Source: Arthrobacter sp. StoSoilA2 (GTDB taxonomy: Bacteria > Actinomycetota > Actinomycetes > Actinomycetales > Micrococcaceae). Taken from it: a stretch of 64,000 bases of DNA. The notes under the pieces are model-generated. The model had not been told where the DNA came from. It saw only the letters and a program-made list of their open reading frames with translations, and did no database searches. A program made the position numbers and the translations under genes. Positions 33,263 through 42,165 of this stretch are shown piece after piece; the first letter of the stretch is position 1; each line of letters opens with the position of its first letter. The stretch lies in contig NZ_AP024643.1 in assembly GCF_019977195.1 (NCBI RefSeq), forward strand, positions 1,550,001 to 1,614,000. Direction: 5' to 3'.

Positions 33263-35778
33263 GCACCGCACCAAATCTTCGCGCACGCCGCAGGGAAACC
33301 AACCGCAGGGACACCAACCGCAGGGACACCAACCGCGGCGCCGGGCGCGCCAGCGCTGGCTCGATATTTGCCGACGCCCGGCCCCTTTGGCATTTTGCGG
33401 TGGACTGCAGCGCCCTGGTGGTCCTGCTGTTCCTGGGTGTGCTTGGCTTCAGCCTGAGCTTCGGTGGCGATCCGCATTACATCATCGCCGGGCTGGGCGG
33501 CATTTTCCTGGGACTCGGCATAGCGATCCTGAACGCGCACCTTCGCTTGGGACTGCTGATCACCACCGCACTGGGATTCGGTGCCTACATGCTGTTCGGT
33601 TCTGCCTTGGCAGTGCCCGACCCAGCCGTCTTCGGGTTCCTGCCGAGCCTGGAATCGCTGCGGACTTTGCTGCTGGGGATCGTCTTTGCATGGAAGGATA
33701 TGCTGACCGTCGGCGTGCCCGTGGGCACGGCCAACGGCATGCTCATTGTGCCCTTCCTCAGTTCCATGATCACTGCGCTGGCTGCGGGTTTGTTGACGTG
33801 GCGCCTGAAGAGTCCATATTGGCCGCTGTTGCCGGTACTGGTCCTTTTCGTTACCGGCGTCGCCTTCAGCACCAGCGCGGGGTTCCTAAATGTGGAGCGC
33901 GGCGTTTCCTTGACCATTGTCTCGATCGCCTGGGCGGCGTTCCGACGCGACGCACTCCGGCAGAGCAGCACCAAGACCGTTTCGGCCAACAGGGCGCAGT
34001 TCGACGCCGGTGCGGCCCGCCGCGGGAAGCTCCGGCGCCTGGGGACTGCTGCTGCCGTGGTGGTCGCGGCAGTCGGGATCACTGCAGTCGCTTCGCCGCT
34101 GGTGACAGCCAGCGACGACCGGAAGGTACTGCGCAACACGATCGTTCCGCCGTTCGATCCCCGCGACTACATCACGCCCCTTGCAAGCTTCCGGAATTTC
34201 GTGAAGGACGAGAAAGACCACACGCTGTTCACAGTGAAGGGCCTACCCAAGGATGCACGCGTACGACTCGCGGCGCTGGATGCCTTTAACGGCCTGAACT
34301 ACACCATGGATCCCAACAGTTCCGGCAACTTCAGCAAGGTGGGTGATGCCCGTTCGCTTAACACGCTGGCCGATACGGGAAGCCCGGTAGCCGGCACCAA
34401 TTACACGCTGGAAATCAACATCGAGGATTACCAGGGATATTTTGTCCCGGGAGGCCGCCACACCACGGGCATGAGCTTCCTGCAGAGCTCCGGTGCGGCG
34501 TCGGGACTGTACTTCAATGCCGGCACCGATACGGCAGTGACCACCAAGGGCCTGGCAAAAGGCGACAACTACACAGTCCAGGTTTCTGATCCGGGAACCC
34601 TTGAACATGGCCAGCTGACGCAGTACGACTTCGCCAAGCTCACGTTGCCCGAAGCCCAGGAAGTACCGCCGATCGTCGCCTCGCAGGCGAACGAGCTCTC
34701 GGCTGACGCTCCCACGGCCATCGACCGTGTACGGCAGATAGAGGCCCATTTCCAGAAGAGCGGGGCGTTCAGCAACGGCCTGGTTGCTGACGGCCAGTTG
34801 CCCAGTTTGCCTGGCCACAGTGCAGCACGCGTTCGCAGCCTGCTCTCCGCCAAGCAAATGCTGGGTGATGACGAACAGTACGCCGTCGCGATGTCACTCA
34901 TGCTGCGTCACCTCGGCATCCCTTCGCGCGTTGTCATGGGGTTCTATCCGGATCCCAAGAGCCCGGAAAACGGTGCAGGGGACGTCAAGATCATGGGTAA
35001 GGACGTGCACGCGTGGGTGGAAGTGGCCTTCGACCGCGTCGGCTGGGTGTCCTTCGATCCGACTCCGCCCAAGGACAACGTGCCCATCCCGCCGGATCCT
35101 GAGAACAAGTCCAAGCCCAAGCCGCAGGTGCTGCAGCCGCCGCCCCCGCCGCAGGAGCCTGCGGACCTCCCGCCGGACTCCACCCCGGATGCCTTGGATG
35201 CCGATGAGAAGAAAAACAACCCCTGGCTGTTCTGGGGGCCGCTGCTTGCCGCGATCGGCGTGGCGATGATTCCGCTGGGAATTCTCGCAGTGCCGCTGTT
35301 GCTGATACTTCTGCTGAAATCACGACGCCGGAAGGCACGTTTTCGTGATGGCCACCCCGCCCAGCGGGTCGGCGGTGGGTGGAACGAGGTGTTGAGCCTT
35401 GCTACTGACATGGGCGCCTCGATTGACCCTAAGTCCACGCGGCGGGAATCGTCTGCCGTCATTGCGGATGCATTCCCGGTGACCGGAACCACCACCACAA
35501 TGTTGGCGCACAGGGCTGACGCCGCAGTTTTCGGGGCAGGGCAACCCAGCGAGGAGGAAGTCAAGGAGTATTGGGAGATCGTGGATTCCTCGCTTCAGGA
35601 CATCACAGGAAGCGTTGGTTTCTGGAAGCGGCAGCAGGCCCGGTTCTCGCCGAGGTCTTTGCTTTCCGATGGCCGGGCCGCACTGCGCCGGCGCGAACAG
35701 ACACCCAGGGTCTCCAGGAAGGGTGCCATCTTCACCAACCGCACCCTGTTCAAGAAGAAGGGCAGCGTTGATGAGTAG
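33259..35778 (+). CDS. Transglutaminase-like membrane protein, catalytic Cys apparently replaced
   Basis: 839 residues. The N-terminus has a tandem RRDTN repeat, then about six membrane helices up to residue 290. An extracytoplasmic part carries the transglutaminase-like domain (about 525-610), followed by a Pro-rich linker, one more helix (about 655-690) and a cytoplasmic tail. In the core, His584 (DVHAWVEV) and Asp600 (WVSFDPTP) of the triad are present, but the position of the nucleophile reads G-D-D538-E-Q-Y-A where active enzymes have Cys. It may therefore bind peptide or glycan without catalysis. The MoxR-DUF58-transglutaminase trio is a recurring bacterial module. It overlaps both neighbours. 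Confidence 0.87.
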   Translation: MSTAPNLRARRRETNRRDTNRRDTNRGAGRASAGSIFADARPLWHFAVDCSALVVLLFLGVLGFSLSFGGDPHYIIAGLGGIFLGLGIAILNAHLRLGLLITTALGFGAYMLFGSALAVPDPAVFGFLPSLESLRTLLLGIVFAWKDMLTVGVPVGTANGMLIVPFLSSMITALAAGLLTWRLKSPYWPLLPVLVLFVTGVAFSTSAGFLNVERGVSLTIVSIAWAAFRRDALRQSSTKTVSANRAQFDAGAARRGKLRRLGTAAAVVVAAVGITAVASPLVTASDDRKVLRNTIVPPFDPRDYITPLASFRNFVKDEKDHTLFTVKGLPKDARVRLAALDAFNGLNYTMDPNSSGNFSKVGDARSLNTLADTGSPVAGTNYTLEINIEDYQGYFVPGGRHTTGMSFLQSSGAASGLYFNAGTDTAVTTKGLAKGDNYTVQVSDPGTLEHGQLTQYDFAKLTLPEAQEVPPIVASQANELSADAPTAIDRVRQIEAHFQKSGAFSNGLVADGQLPSLPGHSAARVRSLLSAKQMLGDDEQYAVAMSLMLRHLGIPSRVVMGFYPDPKSPENGAGDVKIMGKDVHAWVEVAFDRVGWVSFDPTPPKDNVPIPPDPENKSKPKPQVLQPPPPPQEPADLPPDSTPDALDADEKKNNPWLFWGPLLAAIGVAMIPLGILAVPLLLILLLKSRRRKARFRDGHPAQRVGGGWNEVLSLATDMGASIDPKSTRRESSAVIADAFPVTGTTTTMLAHRADAAVFGAGQPSEEEVKEYWEIVDSSLQDITGSVGFWKRQQARFSPRSLLSDGRAALRRREQTPRVSRKGAIFTNRTLFKKKGSVDE

Positions 35779-37156
35779 TGAAGCTGAGCTGTGCCCGGCC
35801 TGCAAACACCCGGTGCGTCCCGGCGCAGCCTTTTGTACTCATTGCGGATCGCCGCTGACCAATCGTGGAGCCCGGAAGGAACGCAACGTCAACCGTGCCC
35901 AGGCTGCCGCCCTTGACTTCGCCACCCGGCAAGGCCTGCCCGATCCCGGTAGTATCTCGGTAGTGCCGGCGTCCACAGCACCGATGCAGCCGGGACGTGA
36001 AGCTGCTGTAAACGTACATCCGGGGCCAGGGGGAGGGACCACAATGACTGCACAGCTCGAGCTGGTACCGGCATCCGTCGGAAAACGCCTCGGCGCGGCA
36101 GTGCTGGACTGGTTGGGACCTGTTGCCGTCCTGACAACCGCGTTCGCACTGGGCATTGCCGGTATCACCCAAACCCGGCGGAACGGCTTTATCGTCTATG
36201 ACACCGCTCTGCTGGTCCTCTTGGGGAGCATCGGCCTCGGTGTCACCGTCCTGTACATGTTTGTGCTGCTGGGAATCGAAGCCAGGTCTGGAAACACCAT
36301 TGGTAATCAACTGATGGGAATCCGCAGCTCCGATGCCGACGGCTACGCGCCCGGCGCCGGCGTCGTTTTTGTCCGTGGCATTCTCACGGGCGGGCTCCTC
36401 CTGCTGGCGGCAATCCTCGGCGCGGTGCTGTTGGGCGTTGGGTTGCTTGGATTGGTCCTGTGGATCGCCCTCCCTCTTATGGTCCTGGGTGTGGTCTGGG
36501 CCGTCCTGGTGGTTGTTTCCAGTGCTTGGGACAGGAACGGCAAGCTGCGTGGATGGCATGACAAAGCCGCGAAGTCCTTGGTGTTCGACGTCCACGCGGG
36601 CCGCAACCCGGTTGCCACTGGAGGTATCCAGGGGCCCTACAGCTTCGCGCCCGTGGAGCTACCGCCCGTGCAGCCGGTGGTGTCACCGGTCCCGTCAATG
36701 TCGGCTGCCCAGCCCGTGTCCGCACCGCGGCAGGTATCCAATCCGCGGCCAGCTCCTGTTGCCCCCGCACACCCTGACGATGACGTCGAGAAGACGCAGA
36801 TGCGGCCCGGAACTGCCCGGGCGGAAGCCGTGCTCCGGATCCGTGTTGACGACGGCCAGGACGTCGAACTGGGTGGAACCGTCCTGGTTGGCCGCAACCC
36901 AGCACCCCAGCCCGGGGAAGCTGCCGAGCAGTTGTTGAGTGTTTCGGACCCCGGAAGGTCCATCTCCAAGACCCACTTGCATCTCCGGGTTGATGGCGAT
37001 GGCGTGTGGGTTACGGACCGCAACTCAACCAATGGAAGCGCTGTCACTACGCCCGACGGCCTCCAGACCCGGCTTCATCCGGGGGAAGCAGTTTTCGTCA
37101 GACCAGGTTCCACCGTTCACTTCGGGGACCGTTCCTTCCACCTAGGACAAGCATGA
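35771..37156 (+). CDS. Zinc-ribbon / RDD membrane / FHA protein
   Basis: 461 residues from ATG 35771, overlapping the preceding stop by eight bases. Residues 8-27 are a zinc ribbon (CPACKHPV...FCTHCGSP). An RDD-type membrane domain with about three helices follows (residues 95-265; the R of KRLGAAVLDWLGP and the D of WHDKAAKSLV belong to the signature). A Pro-rich linker leads to a C-terminal FHA domain (VLVGRNPAP...SISKTHLHL...DRNSTNGS) whose Arg, Ser, His and Asn ligands for phospho-Thr are intact. It probably reads phosphorylation by the operon's own kinase at the membrane. The linker contains VEKTQMRPG, a plausible kinase target. Confidence 0.87.
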   Translation: MSSEAELCPACKHPVRPGAAFCTHCGSPLTNRGARKERNVNRAQAAALDFATRQGLPDPGSISVVPASTAPMQPGREAAVNVHPGPGGGTTMTAQLELVPASVGKRLGAAVLDWLGPVAVLTTAFALGIAGITQTRRNGFIVYDTALLVLLGSIGLGVTVLYMFVLLGIEARSGNTIGNQLMGIRSSDADGYAPGAGVVFVRGILTGGLLLLAAILGAVLLGVGLLGLVLWIALPLMVLGVVWAVLVVVSSAWDRNGKLRGWHDKAAKSLVFDVHAGRNPVATGGIQGPYSFAPVELPPVQPVVSPVPSMSAAQPVSAPRQVSNPRPAPVAPAHPDDDVEKTQMRPGTARAEAVLRIRVDDGQDVELGGTVLVGRNPAPQPGEAAEQLLSVSDPGRSISKTHLHLRVDGDGVWVTDRNSTNGSAVTTPDGLQTRLHPGEAVFVRPGSTVHFGDRSFHLGQA

Positions 37157-38055
37157 ACTCACAGCCGGCCGGCCCCGCCGACCCGGATGCCAACGCCGCT
37201 GGATCCGCCTTTCAACTCAGCTACGGATACGGGACGGACCGTGGACTGCGTCGCGAACTGAACGAGGACTCGTTCATTGCATCGGATCCGGTCTTCGCGG
37301 TGGCCGATGGCATGGGGGGCCATGAGGCAGGCGAAATCGCCAGTGGCGTGTGTGTGCGGACCCTTGGCAGTTCCCCTGTCCTGGCGGCAGGGGTCCGTTC
37401 GGCTTCGGCAGCGGACCTGCAGGAGTGCCTGTTAAAGGCCGATGCCAGCATCCGCGAAGCCACGGGAGGGCGCGCGGGCACCACACTCTCCGGCGTCGTG
37501 GTGGTGGAACAAATGGGCGTGCCCTATTGGCTGGTCATGAACATTGGGGATTCCCGGACGTATCGCCTTAGCCAGGGTGATTTCGCCCAGGTCAGCGTGG
37601 ACCATTCAGAAGTCCAGGAACTGGTGGACTCCGGTGACATCACGGCGGAGCAAGCGGCCGTTCATCCGCGCAGGCATGTGGTCACGCGCGCTTTGGGCAC
37701 TGGCGACGAGACCGAGGCGGACTTCTGGTTGCTGCCCATTCAGGAGGGGGACCGGATCATGGTCTGCTCCGATGGGCTGAACGGCGAACTGGGGGATGAC
37801 CATCTGTTCCGCATCCTCAGCACCGTGGCCCATCCGCAGGACGCGGTGGATGCCTTGATCCAGGCTGCATTGCGCAGCGGTGGGCGGGACAACGTCACGG
37901 TCATTGTGGTGGACGCCAAGAACGTCCTTAACGATGCCGGCATCGCCACCACGGCGCCGCGCCCGGAGACCGAATCCGAGGTGGAGGAGGACACCCTGCC
38001 CAGGGCCTGGGTGACAGGAACGGACCAGGAGGAGGGCGTAGATGGAAAGCAGTAA
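37153..38055 (+). CDS. pstP: PP2C-family Ser/Thr protein phosphatase
   Basis: 300 residues starting four bases before the previous stop (ATGA overlap). All PP2C motifs are in order: RELNEDSF (first metal Asp), VADGMGGHEAGEIAS, AGTTLSGVVV, VMNIGDSRTYRL, VCSDGLNGELGD and GGRDNVTVIVVD. It lacks the membrane anchor and sensor domain of mycobacterial PstP, so it is a soluble catalytic unit. It should reverse phosphorylation by the kinase two genes downstream. The gene symbol is by family only. Confidence 0.92.
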   Translation: MNSQPAGPADPDANAAGSAFQLSYGYGTDRGLRRELNEDSFIASDPVFAVADGMGGHEAGEIASGVCVRTLGSSPVLAAGVRSASAADLQECLLKADASIREATGGRAGTTLSGVVVVEQMGVPYWLVMNIGDSRTYRLSQGDFAQVSVDHSEVQELVDSGDITAEQAAVHPRRHVVTRALGTGDETEADFWLLPIQEGDRIMVCSDGLNGELGDDHLFRILSTVAHPQDAVDALIQAALRSGGRDNVTVIVVDAKNVLNDAGIATTAPRPETESEVEEDTLPRAWVTGTDQEEGVDGKQ

Positions 38056-39703
38056 CAAGCCACCCCACGCCCGATACCAGCGTGGTGACTGGTTCGGCGT
38101 CATCCGTCAGGGCACTGTGGTGCTGCTCGGCCCCGATACCCCGCCTGCCCTGATCGATTCGGTGTGGGACCTTCTCGCGTCCGCGCCCGAAGCCCATGAG
38201 GTCCTCCACGAAGTGACCGAGGCTTTCGGGGTTTCCCTCAGCCGTATTCCGCCCTTTGGCATCATCGATTCCAAGGACGCCCTGCGCGTGTTCCTTCGCG
38301 GCGACCTTGAACTCGTTGTGAAGATGTCCGCCGGGGAAGAGGTGCTATCTGGACGGGACGTGACTACCTGGACGGAACGCCGGCTCACCGCGGCTGATTC
38401 CTACGTCCTGCGGATAGGCGCGGGAACCCGTTCCTCCTCCGTTCCGGCAGACCTTGGTATCCCGGCAAGACCTGGTGAAACCTCGACGCCGGACGGCAGC
38501 CTGCCGCTGGGGGAGGGTGTGGTCCTCCTGGCCTCCCTCGAGGTGGTACTCCAAGCCGGCGCTGTGAATGTTCCGGCGCCCGCTGCGGTTTCCGATGAAA
38601 CCATGATTGGCTACGACGATGCGGACCTGGGCCTCACCATCGCGCCCGGAATTTCCGAAGGTCATGTGCATACCGAAAGCGCTGAAGAATCCTTGGGCGT
38701 GCCCGTCCACACCAGCACCACGGATCCCATAGTTCCTGCGCTGGAGACCACCACCAACTATGACCACCTGTGGGACAAGACGGTGATGCGCAACATCGAA
38801 GACGCTGCGGTGCGCGCGGACGAGGAATCCGAGGATCACGATGCTCCGGCGGCCCATGCCCCTGCGCCACAAAATTCGGTATCAGAAACAGCGCCGTCGG
38901 CAACACCCACGGCAGTGCCTGCACTGATCGAGTCCGTTCCCTGGCTGCGCAGCCCCGGCGAGGTGCCTGCCTCTGGGGGACGGGCCGAATCGATTGCTCC
39001 GCCGCAAGCCCCTCCCGCTTCAGCGCCTCAGGTTCCGGCGGAATGGGAGTCGACGCCGGTGGGTTTGGCGTCGATGCCCGCGCCTGGACCCAGCATGCCA
39101 ACGAATGGTCCGTTCATGGATGGTGTCCCCGCGGATGACGATGCTGACCATGACGGGCAGACGATCATGAAGAGCAGCATCGCCAGCCCTGACGCCCAGG
39201 GTCCTGGGCCCGGGGTTGCACCGAAGGATGCCCGGGCCGGCAACGGTCCCAGCGTTTTAGCGCGGGTGTGCTCCCAAGGTCATGCCAACCCGCCGACCTA
39301 CGCTCAATGTGCCACGTGTGGTTTCGCGCTGTCCGGTGATTCGCTTCAGGTCCCGCGACCCCGCCTGGGCAGAATGCGCTTATCCACTGGTGAGCTGATC
39401 GACCTGGACCAGTCACTCGTCATTGGCAGGCAGCCGTCAGTGTCCCGCGTGCAAGGCGGCACCATGCCGCGGCTGGTGCAGGTGGAGAGCCCCGGAGGGG
39501 ACATTTCCCGCTCACACGTCGAGGTTCGGTTGGAGGGTTGGCACGTCATGCTGTGCGACCTCAAAGCGACGAACGGAACCGTGCTCATTCGAGAAGGCCA
39601 AGCACCCCGCAGACTCGCCCAAAACGAGATGGCCATCCTTTTGGACGGCGACATAGCTGAGTTGGGCGACGACATTTCATTGCGTTTCGAGGAGATTCTT
39701 TGA
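38042..39703 (+). CDS. FHA-domain protein with central zinc-ribbon-like motif
   Basis: 553 residues from ATG 38042, behind GGAGG and overlapping the phosphatase by 14 bases. The N-terminal 130 residues (GDWFGVIRQGTVVLLGPDTP, then VFLRGDLELVVKM) form a conserved-looking domain I do not recognise. The middle 250 residues are low-complexity, rich in Pro, Ala and acidic residues, with several Thr. The C-terminus has a CxxxH..C..C ribbon-like stretch (CSQGHANPPTYAQCATCGF) and an FHA domain with IGRQPS, ISRSHVEV and LKATNGT. It is predicted to be a cytoplasmic phospho-dependent adaptor. It overlaps the kinase start by four bases. Confidence 0.82.
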   Translation: MESSNKPPHARYQRGDWFGVIRQGTVVLLGPDTPPALIDSVWDLLASAPEAHEVLHEVTEAFGVSLSRIPPFGIIDSKDALRVFLRGDLELVVKMSAGEEVLSGRDVTTWTERRLTAADSYVLRIGAGTRSSSVPADLGIPARPGETSTPDGSLPLGEGVVLLASLEVVLQAGAVNVPAPAAVSDETMIGYDDADLGLTIAPGISEGHVHTESAEESLGVPVHTSTTDPIVPALETTTNYDHLWDKTVMRNIEDAAVRADEESEDHDAPAAHAPAPQNSVSETAPSATPTAVPALIESVPWLRSPGEVPASGGRAESIAPPQAPPASAPQVPAEWESTPVGLASMPAPGPSMPTNGPFMDGVPADDDADHDGQTIMKSSIASPDAQGPGPGVAPKDARAGNGPSVLARVCSQGHANPPTYAQCATCGFALSGDSLQVPRPRLGRMRLSTGELIDLDQSLVIGRQPSVSRVQGGTMPRLVQVESPGGDISRSHVEVRLEGWHVMLCDLKATNGTVLIREGQAPRRLAQNEMAILLDGDIAELGDDISLRFEEIL

Positions 39704-41412
39704 GTTCCAAGAGGCCCCCCGCGCCGCCTCCACCCATTCCCGGTTTCAAGTACATCAGCCTGCTGGGCTCCGGTGGTTTCTCCGACGTATACCTGTACGA
39801 GCAGGACAGGCCGCGCCGTAAAGTAGCAGTCAAAGTGCTGCTGTCCGACTTGAAGACCGAAGGGGCACGCCGCCGTTTCGAGTCCGAAGCGAACCTGATG
39901 GCACAGTTGTCCTCGCACCCGTACATCGTGACGATTTTCGAGGCGGAAATCACGGAGAGCGGCCATTCCTATTTGGCGATGGAATACTGCTCCCGGCCCA
40001 GCCTCGATGTCCGCTACCGCCGTCAGCGCTTCAGCGTCGATGAGGTCCTGGCCGTCGGCATCCAGGTGGCATCCGCCGTCGAGACCGCCCACAGGGCCGG
40101 CATCGTGCATCGCGATATTAAGCCCGCCAACATCCTGGTCACCGATTACAACCGTCCCGCCCTCACCGACTTCGGCATTTCCGGGACCATTGGGGCCGAT
40201 ACCGAGGACGACGCCGGAATGTCCATCCCGTGGTCACCGCCGGAGCAATTCCGGGGCGGGGCAGTTGACGGCGTTCCGGTGGACATTTGGGCCCTCGGTG
40301 CCACCCTGTACACGCTCCTTGCTGGCCGTTCACCGTTTGTTCTTCCCGGCCAGGACAACTCGCAGCGGGAACTGATCTCCCGCATCACCAACTCGCCCCT
40401 GCCCAGGCTCGGCCGTGCCGATGTTCCGGAGTCGCTGGAACTCGTCCTGTCTACATCCATGGCGAAGTCACCGGAATCCCGCTACTCGTCGGCCCACGCT
40501 TTTGCCTTGGCGTTGCAGCGGATCCAGACCGAGCTGAATTTGTCCGTGACTCCCTTCGAGGTGCTCGAGGAACCGGGTCACGGAGACGAGCAACACCCGG
40601 ACGACAACTTCGAGGAAACGCGCGTCCGCAGTATCGCTTCAATCGATCCGGACGCTTCGGGAACCGCTACTACTGGTTCGGCACCCACGTTCCCGGCACG
40701 GACCTTCCCGTCCACTGTGCCCGGCGCCACCCAGACTCCTCCCCAGCCAGGCCAGGCTCCTGCCCGGCCAGCCCAAGCTCCTGCCCAGCAAGCCCCAGCG
40801 CAATTCCAAGCGCCGGTTTGGGACTACCGGCAGGTTGGGCAACCGGACGTGGCGGAGTCGACGGTACTCCGAGGCTGGCAGCCTTCACGTCCACAGGACG
40901 ACGTGGGCGCAACAGTCCGGCGTTCCCAGGCGCCTGCAGGGGCATCGCCGGCGTCCCAAGCCGCTGCTCCCGGCGCGGATCATGGCAAGCGCAATCTGTG
41001 GCTGGCGGCGACGGGTGCCACGGTTTTGGTGGTCGCTATTGTGGTGGGCGTGGTCCTGGGTGCCCAGGCGCAGCCGAAGGTTGCGCCCACGGAGACGGCG
41101 AGTAAGCCGGCGGTCGACGCCTTGGGCGATGGTGGGGTTCCGGACGTGGAAGGCTTGGTCGGCAAACGCAGGCCGGGCAAACCCGACTTCGCAGATTTCG
41201 AGTGGAAGAACCCGCAGCCCAAGGAGGGCGACACTTACAAATGGCGCTACAAGACGGTTGTCCTCAGCGAAAGTGAATACAGCAACTCCGAACTGGAACC
41301 ACGTGCACTGGCCTATGGTACGGAGTCGCCGCTCTGTATTCAGGTGATCATTGTCCGTGTTGACGGCAGTGCCTCGTCCGGGGGCGAGGGTTCTGTCGCC
41401 TGCGTGGACTAG
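39700..41412 (+). CDS. PknB-type transmembrane Ser/Thr protein kinase
   Basis: 570 residues from a TTG at 39700 with GGAG five bases upstream. The TTGA overlap with the preceding stop supports this start. The kinase domain (about 15-275) is complete: LGSGGFSDVY, VAVKVL Lys, HRDIKPANIL (Asp139), DFGIS, and an APE-equivalent SPPEQF. A Pro/Ala/Gln-rich juxtamembrane linker of about 130 residues follows, with tandem PA(Q/R)PAQAPA, then one membrane helix (about 428-450) and a 115-residue extracytoplasmic domain without PASTA repeats. It should sense something outside and phosphorylate the operon's FHA partners and perhaps the EssC-like motor. Confidence 0.92.
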   Translation: MSSKRPPAPPPPIPGFKYISLLGSGGFSDVYLYEQDRPRRKVAVKVLLSDLKTEGARRRFESEANLMAQLSSHPYIVTIFEAEITESGHSYLAMEYCSRPSLDVRYRRQRFSVDEVLAVGIQVASAVETAHRAGIVHRDIKPANILVTDYNRPALTDFGISGTIGADTEDDAGMSIPWSPPEQFRGGAVDGVPVDIWALGATLYTLLAGRSPFVLPGQDNSQRELISRITNSPLPRLGRADVPESLELVLSTSMAKSPESRYSSAHAFALALQRIQTELNLSVTPFEVLEEPGHGDEQHPDDNFEETRVRSIASIDPDASGTATTGSAPTFPARTFPSTVPGATQTPPQPGQAPARPAQAPAQQAPAQFQAPVWDYRQVGQPDVAESTVLRGWQPSRPQDDVGATVRRSQAPAGASPASQAAAPGADHGKRNLWLAATGATVLVVAIVVGVVLGAQAQPKVAPTETASKPAVDALGDGGVPDVEGLVGKRRPGKPDFADFEWKNPQPKEGDTYKWRYKTVVLSESEYSNSELEPRALAYGTESPLCIQVIIVRVDGSASSGGEGSVACVD

Positions 41413-41460
41413 AAGCGGCCGCATGACACACATTTACAGCCGACTGAGGAGGCACAGATC

Positions 41461-42165
41461 ATGGGGGATCTAGCAATAGATTTCTGTGGCGAATGGTACG
41501 AACCATCCGACGAAGACGTCTTTGACATCGGCAGGGAAGGCGACCTGGAGGTTGACGACAACCCGTACCTGCACCGGCGTTTTTTGCAGATTGCACGGTA
41601 TGACGGCATGTGGTGGCTCAGCAACGTAGGCAGCATGCTCTCTGCTACGGTCGCGGACGGATCGGGCGGCATGCAGGCCTGGCTGGCTCCCGGTGCCCGG
41701 ATTCCACTCGTTTTCAGCCACACCAACGTCATCTTCACTGCGGGGCCCACCACGTACGAGTTCGCCGTGCATTTGAAGACGCCGTCCTTCCGGCATGAAG
41801 CCAGGGACGAGGACCAAGCGGGGGACACCACTATCGGGCCTGTGGTCTTTACCGACTCGCAGAAAGCCCTGATCGTCGCCCTCGCCGAGCCCATGCTGCG
41901 CCGCGATGGCACCGGCTTCAGCGCTATTCCGTCGTCGGCGGAGGCGGCCAAGAGGCTTGGTTGGGCCCTGACCCGCTTCAATCGCAAGCTGGACAACGTC
42001 TGCGACAAGTTGGACCGCGTGGGCGTCGTGGGCCTGCGTGGTGGCGCCGGCAAACTCGCCACCAACCGCCGCGCCCGCCTGGTGGAGCACGCCGTGACCT
42101 CGCACCTGGTAACAGCCGCGGACCTGTACCTTCTGGAATCCATGTCTGGAGTAGACGAAGCATGA
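41461..42165 (+). CDS. FHA-like / winged-helix-like protein of unknown function
   Basis: 234 residues from ATG 41461, with GAGGAGG eight bases upstream, the best ribosome-binding site in the operon. The first 110 residues look like a degenerate FHA fold (FDIGREGDLEVDDNPYLHRRF, then WWLSNVGS), keeping Gly-Arg and an H-R-R but losing the Asn-Gly pair. The C-terminal 100 residues (LIVALAEPMLRRDGTG, then SAEAAKRLGWALTRFNRKLDNVCDKL) resemble a winged helix. I do not know a characterised homologue. Position between the kinase and the EssC-like ATPase, overlapping the latter by four bases, suggests an adaptor for the motor. Confidence 0.7.
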   Translation: MGDLAIDFCGEWYEPSDEDVFDIGREGDLEVDDNPYLHRRFLQIARYDGMWWLSNVGSMLSATVADGSGGMQAWLAPGARIPLVFSHTNVIFTAGPTTYEFAVHLKTPSFRHEARDEDQAGDTTIGPVVFTDSQKALIVALAEPMLRRDGTGFSAIPSSAEAAKRLGWALTRFNRKLDNVCDKLDRVGVVGLRGGAGKLATNRRARLVEHAVTSHLVTAADLYLLESMSGVDEA

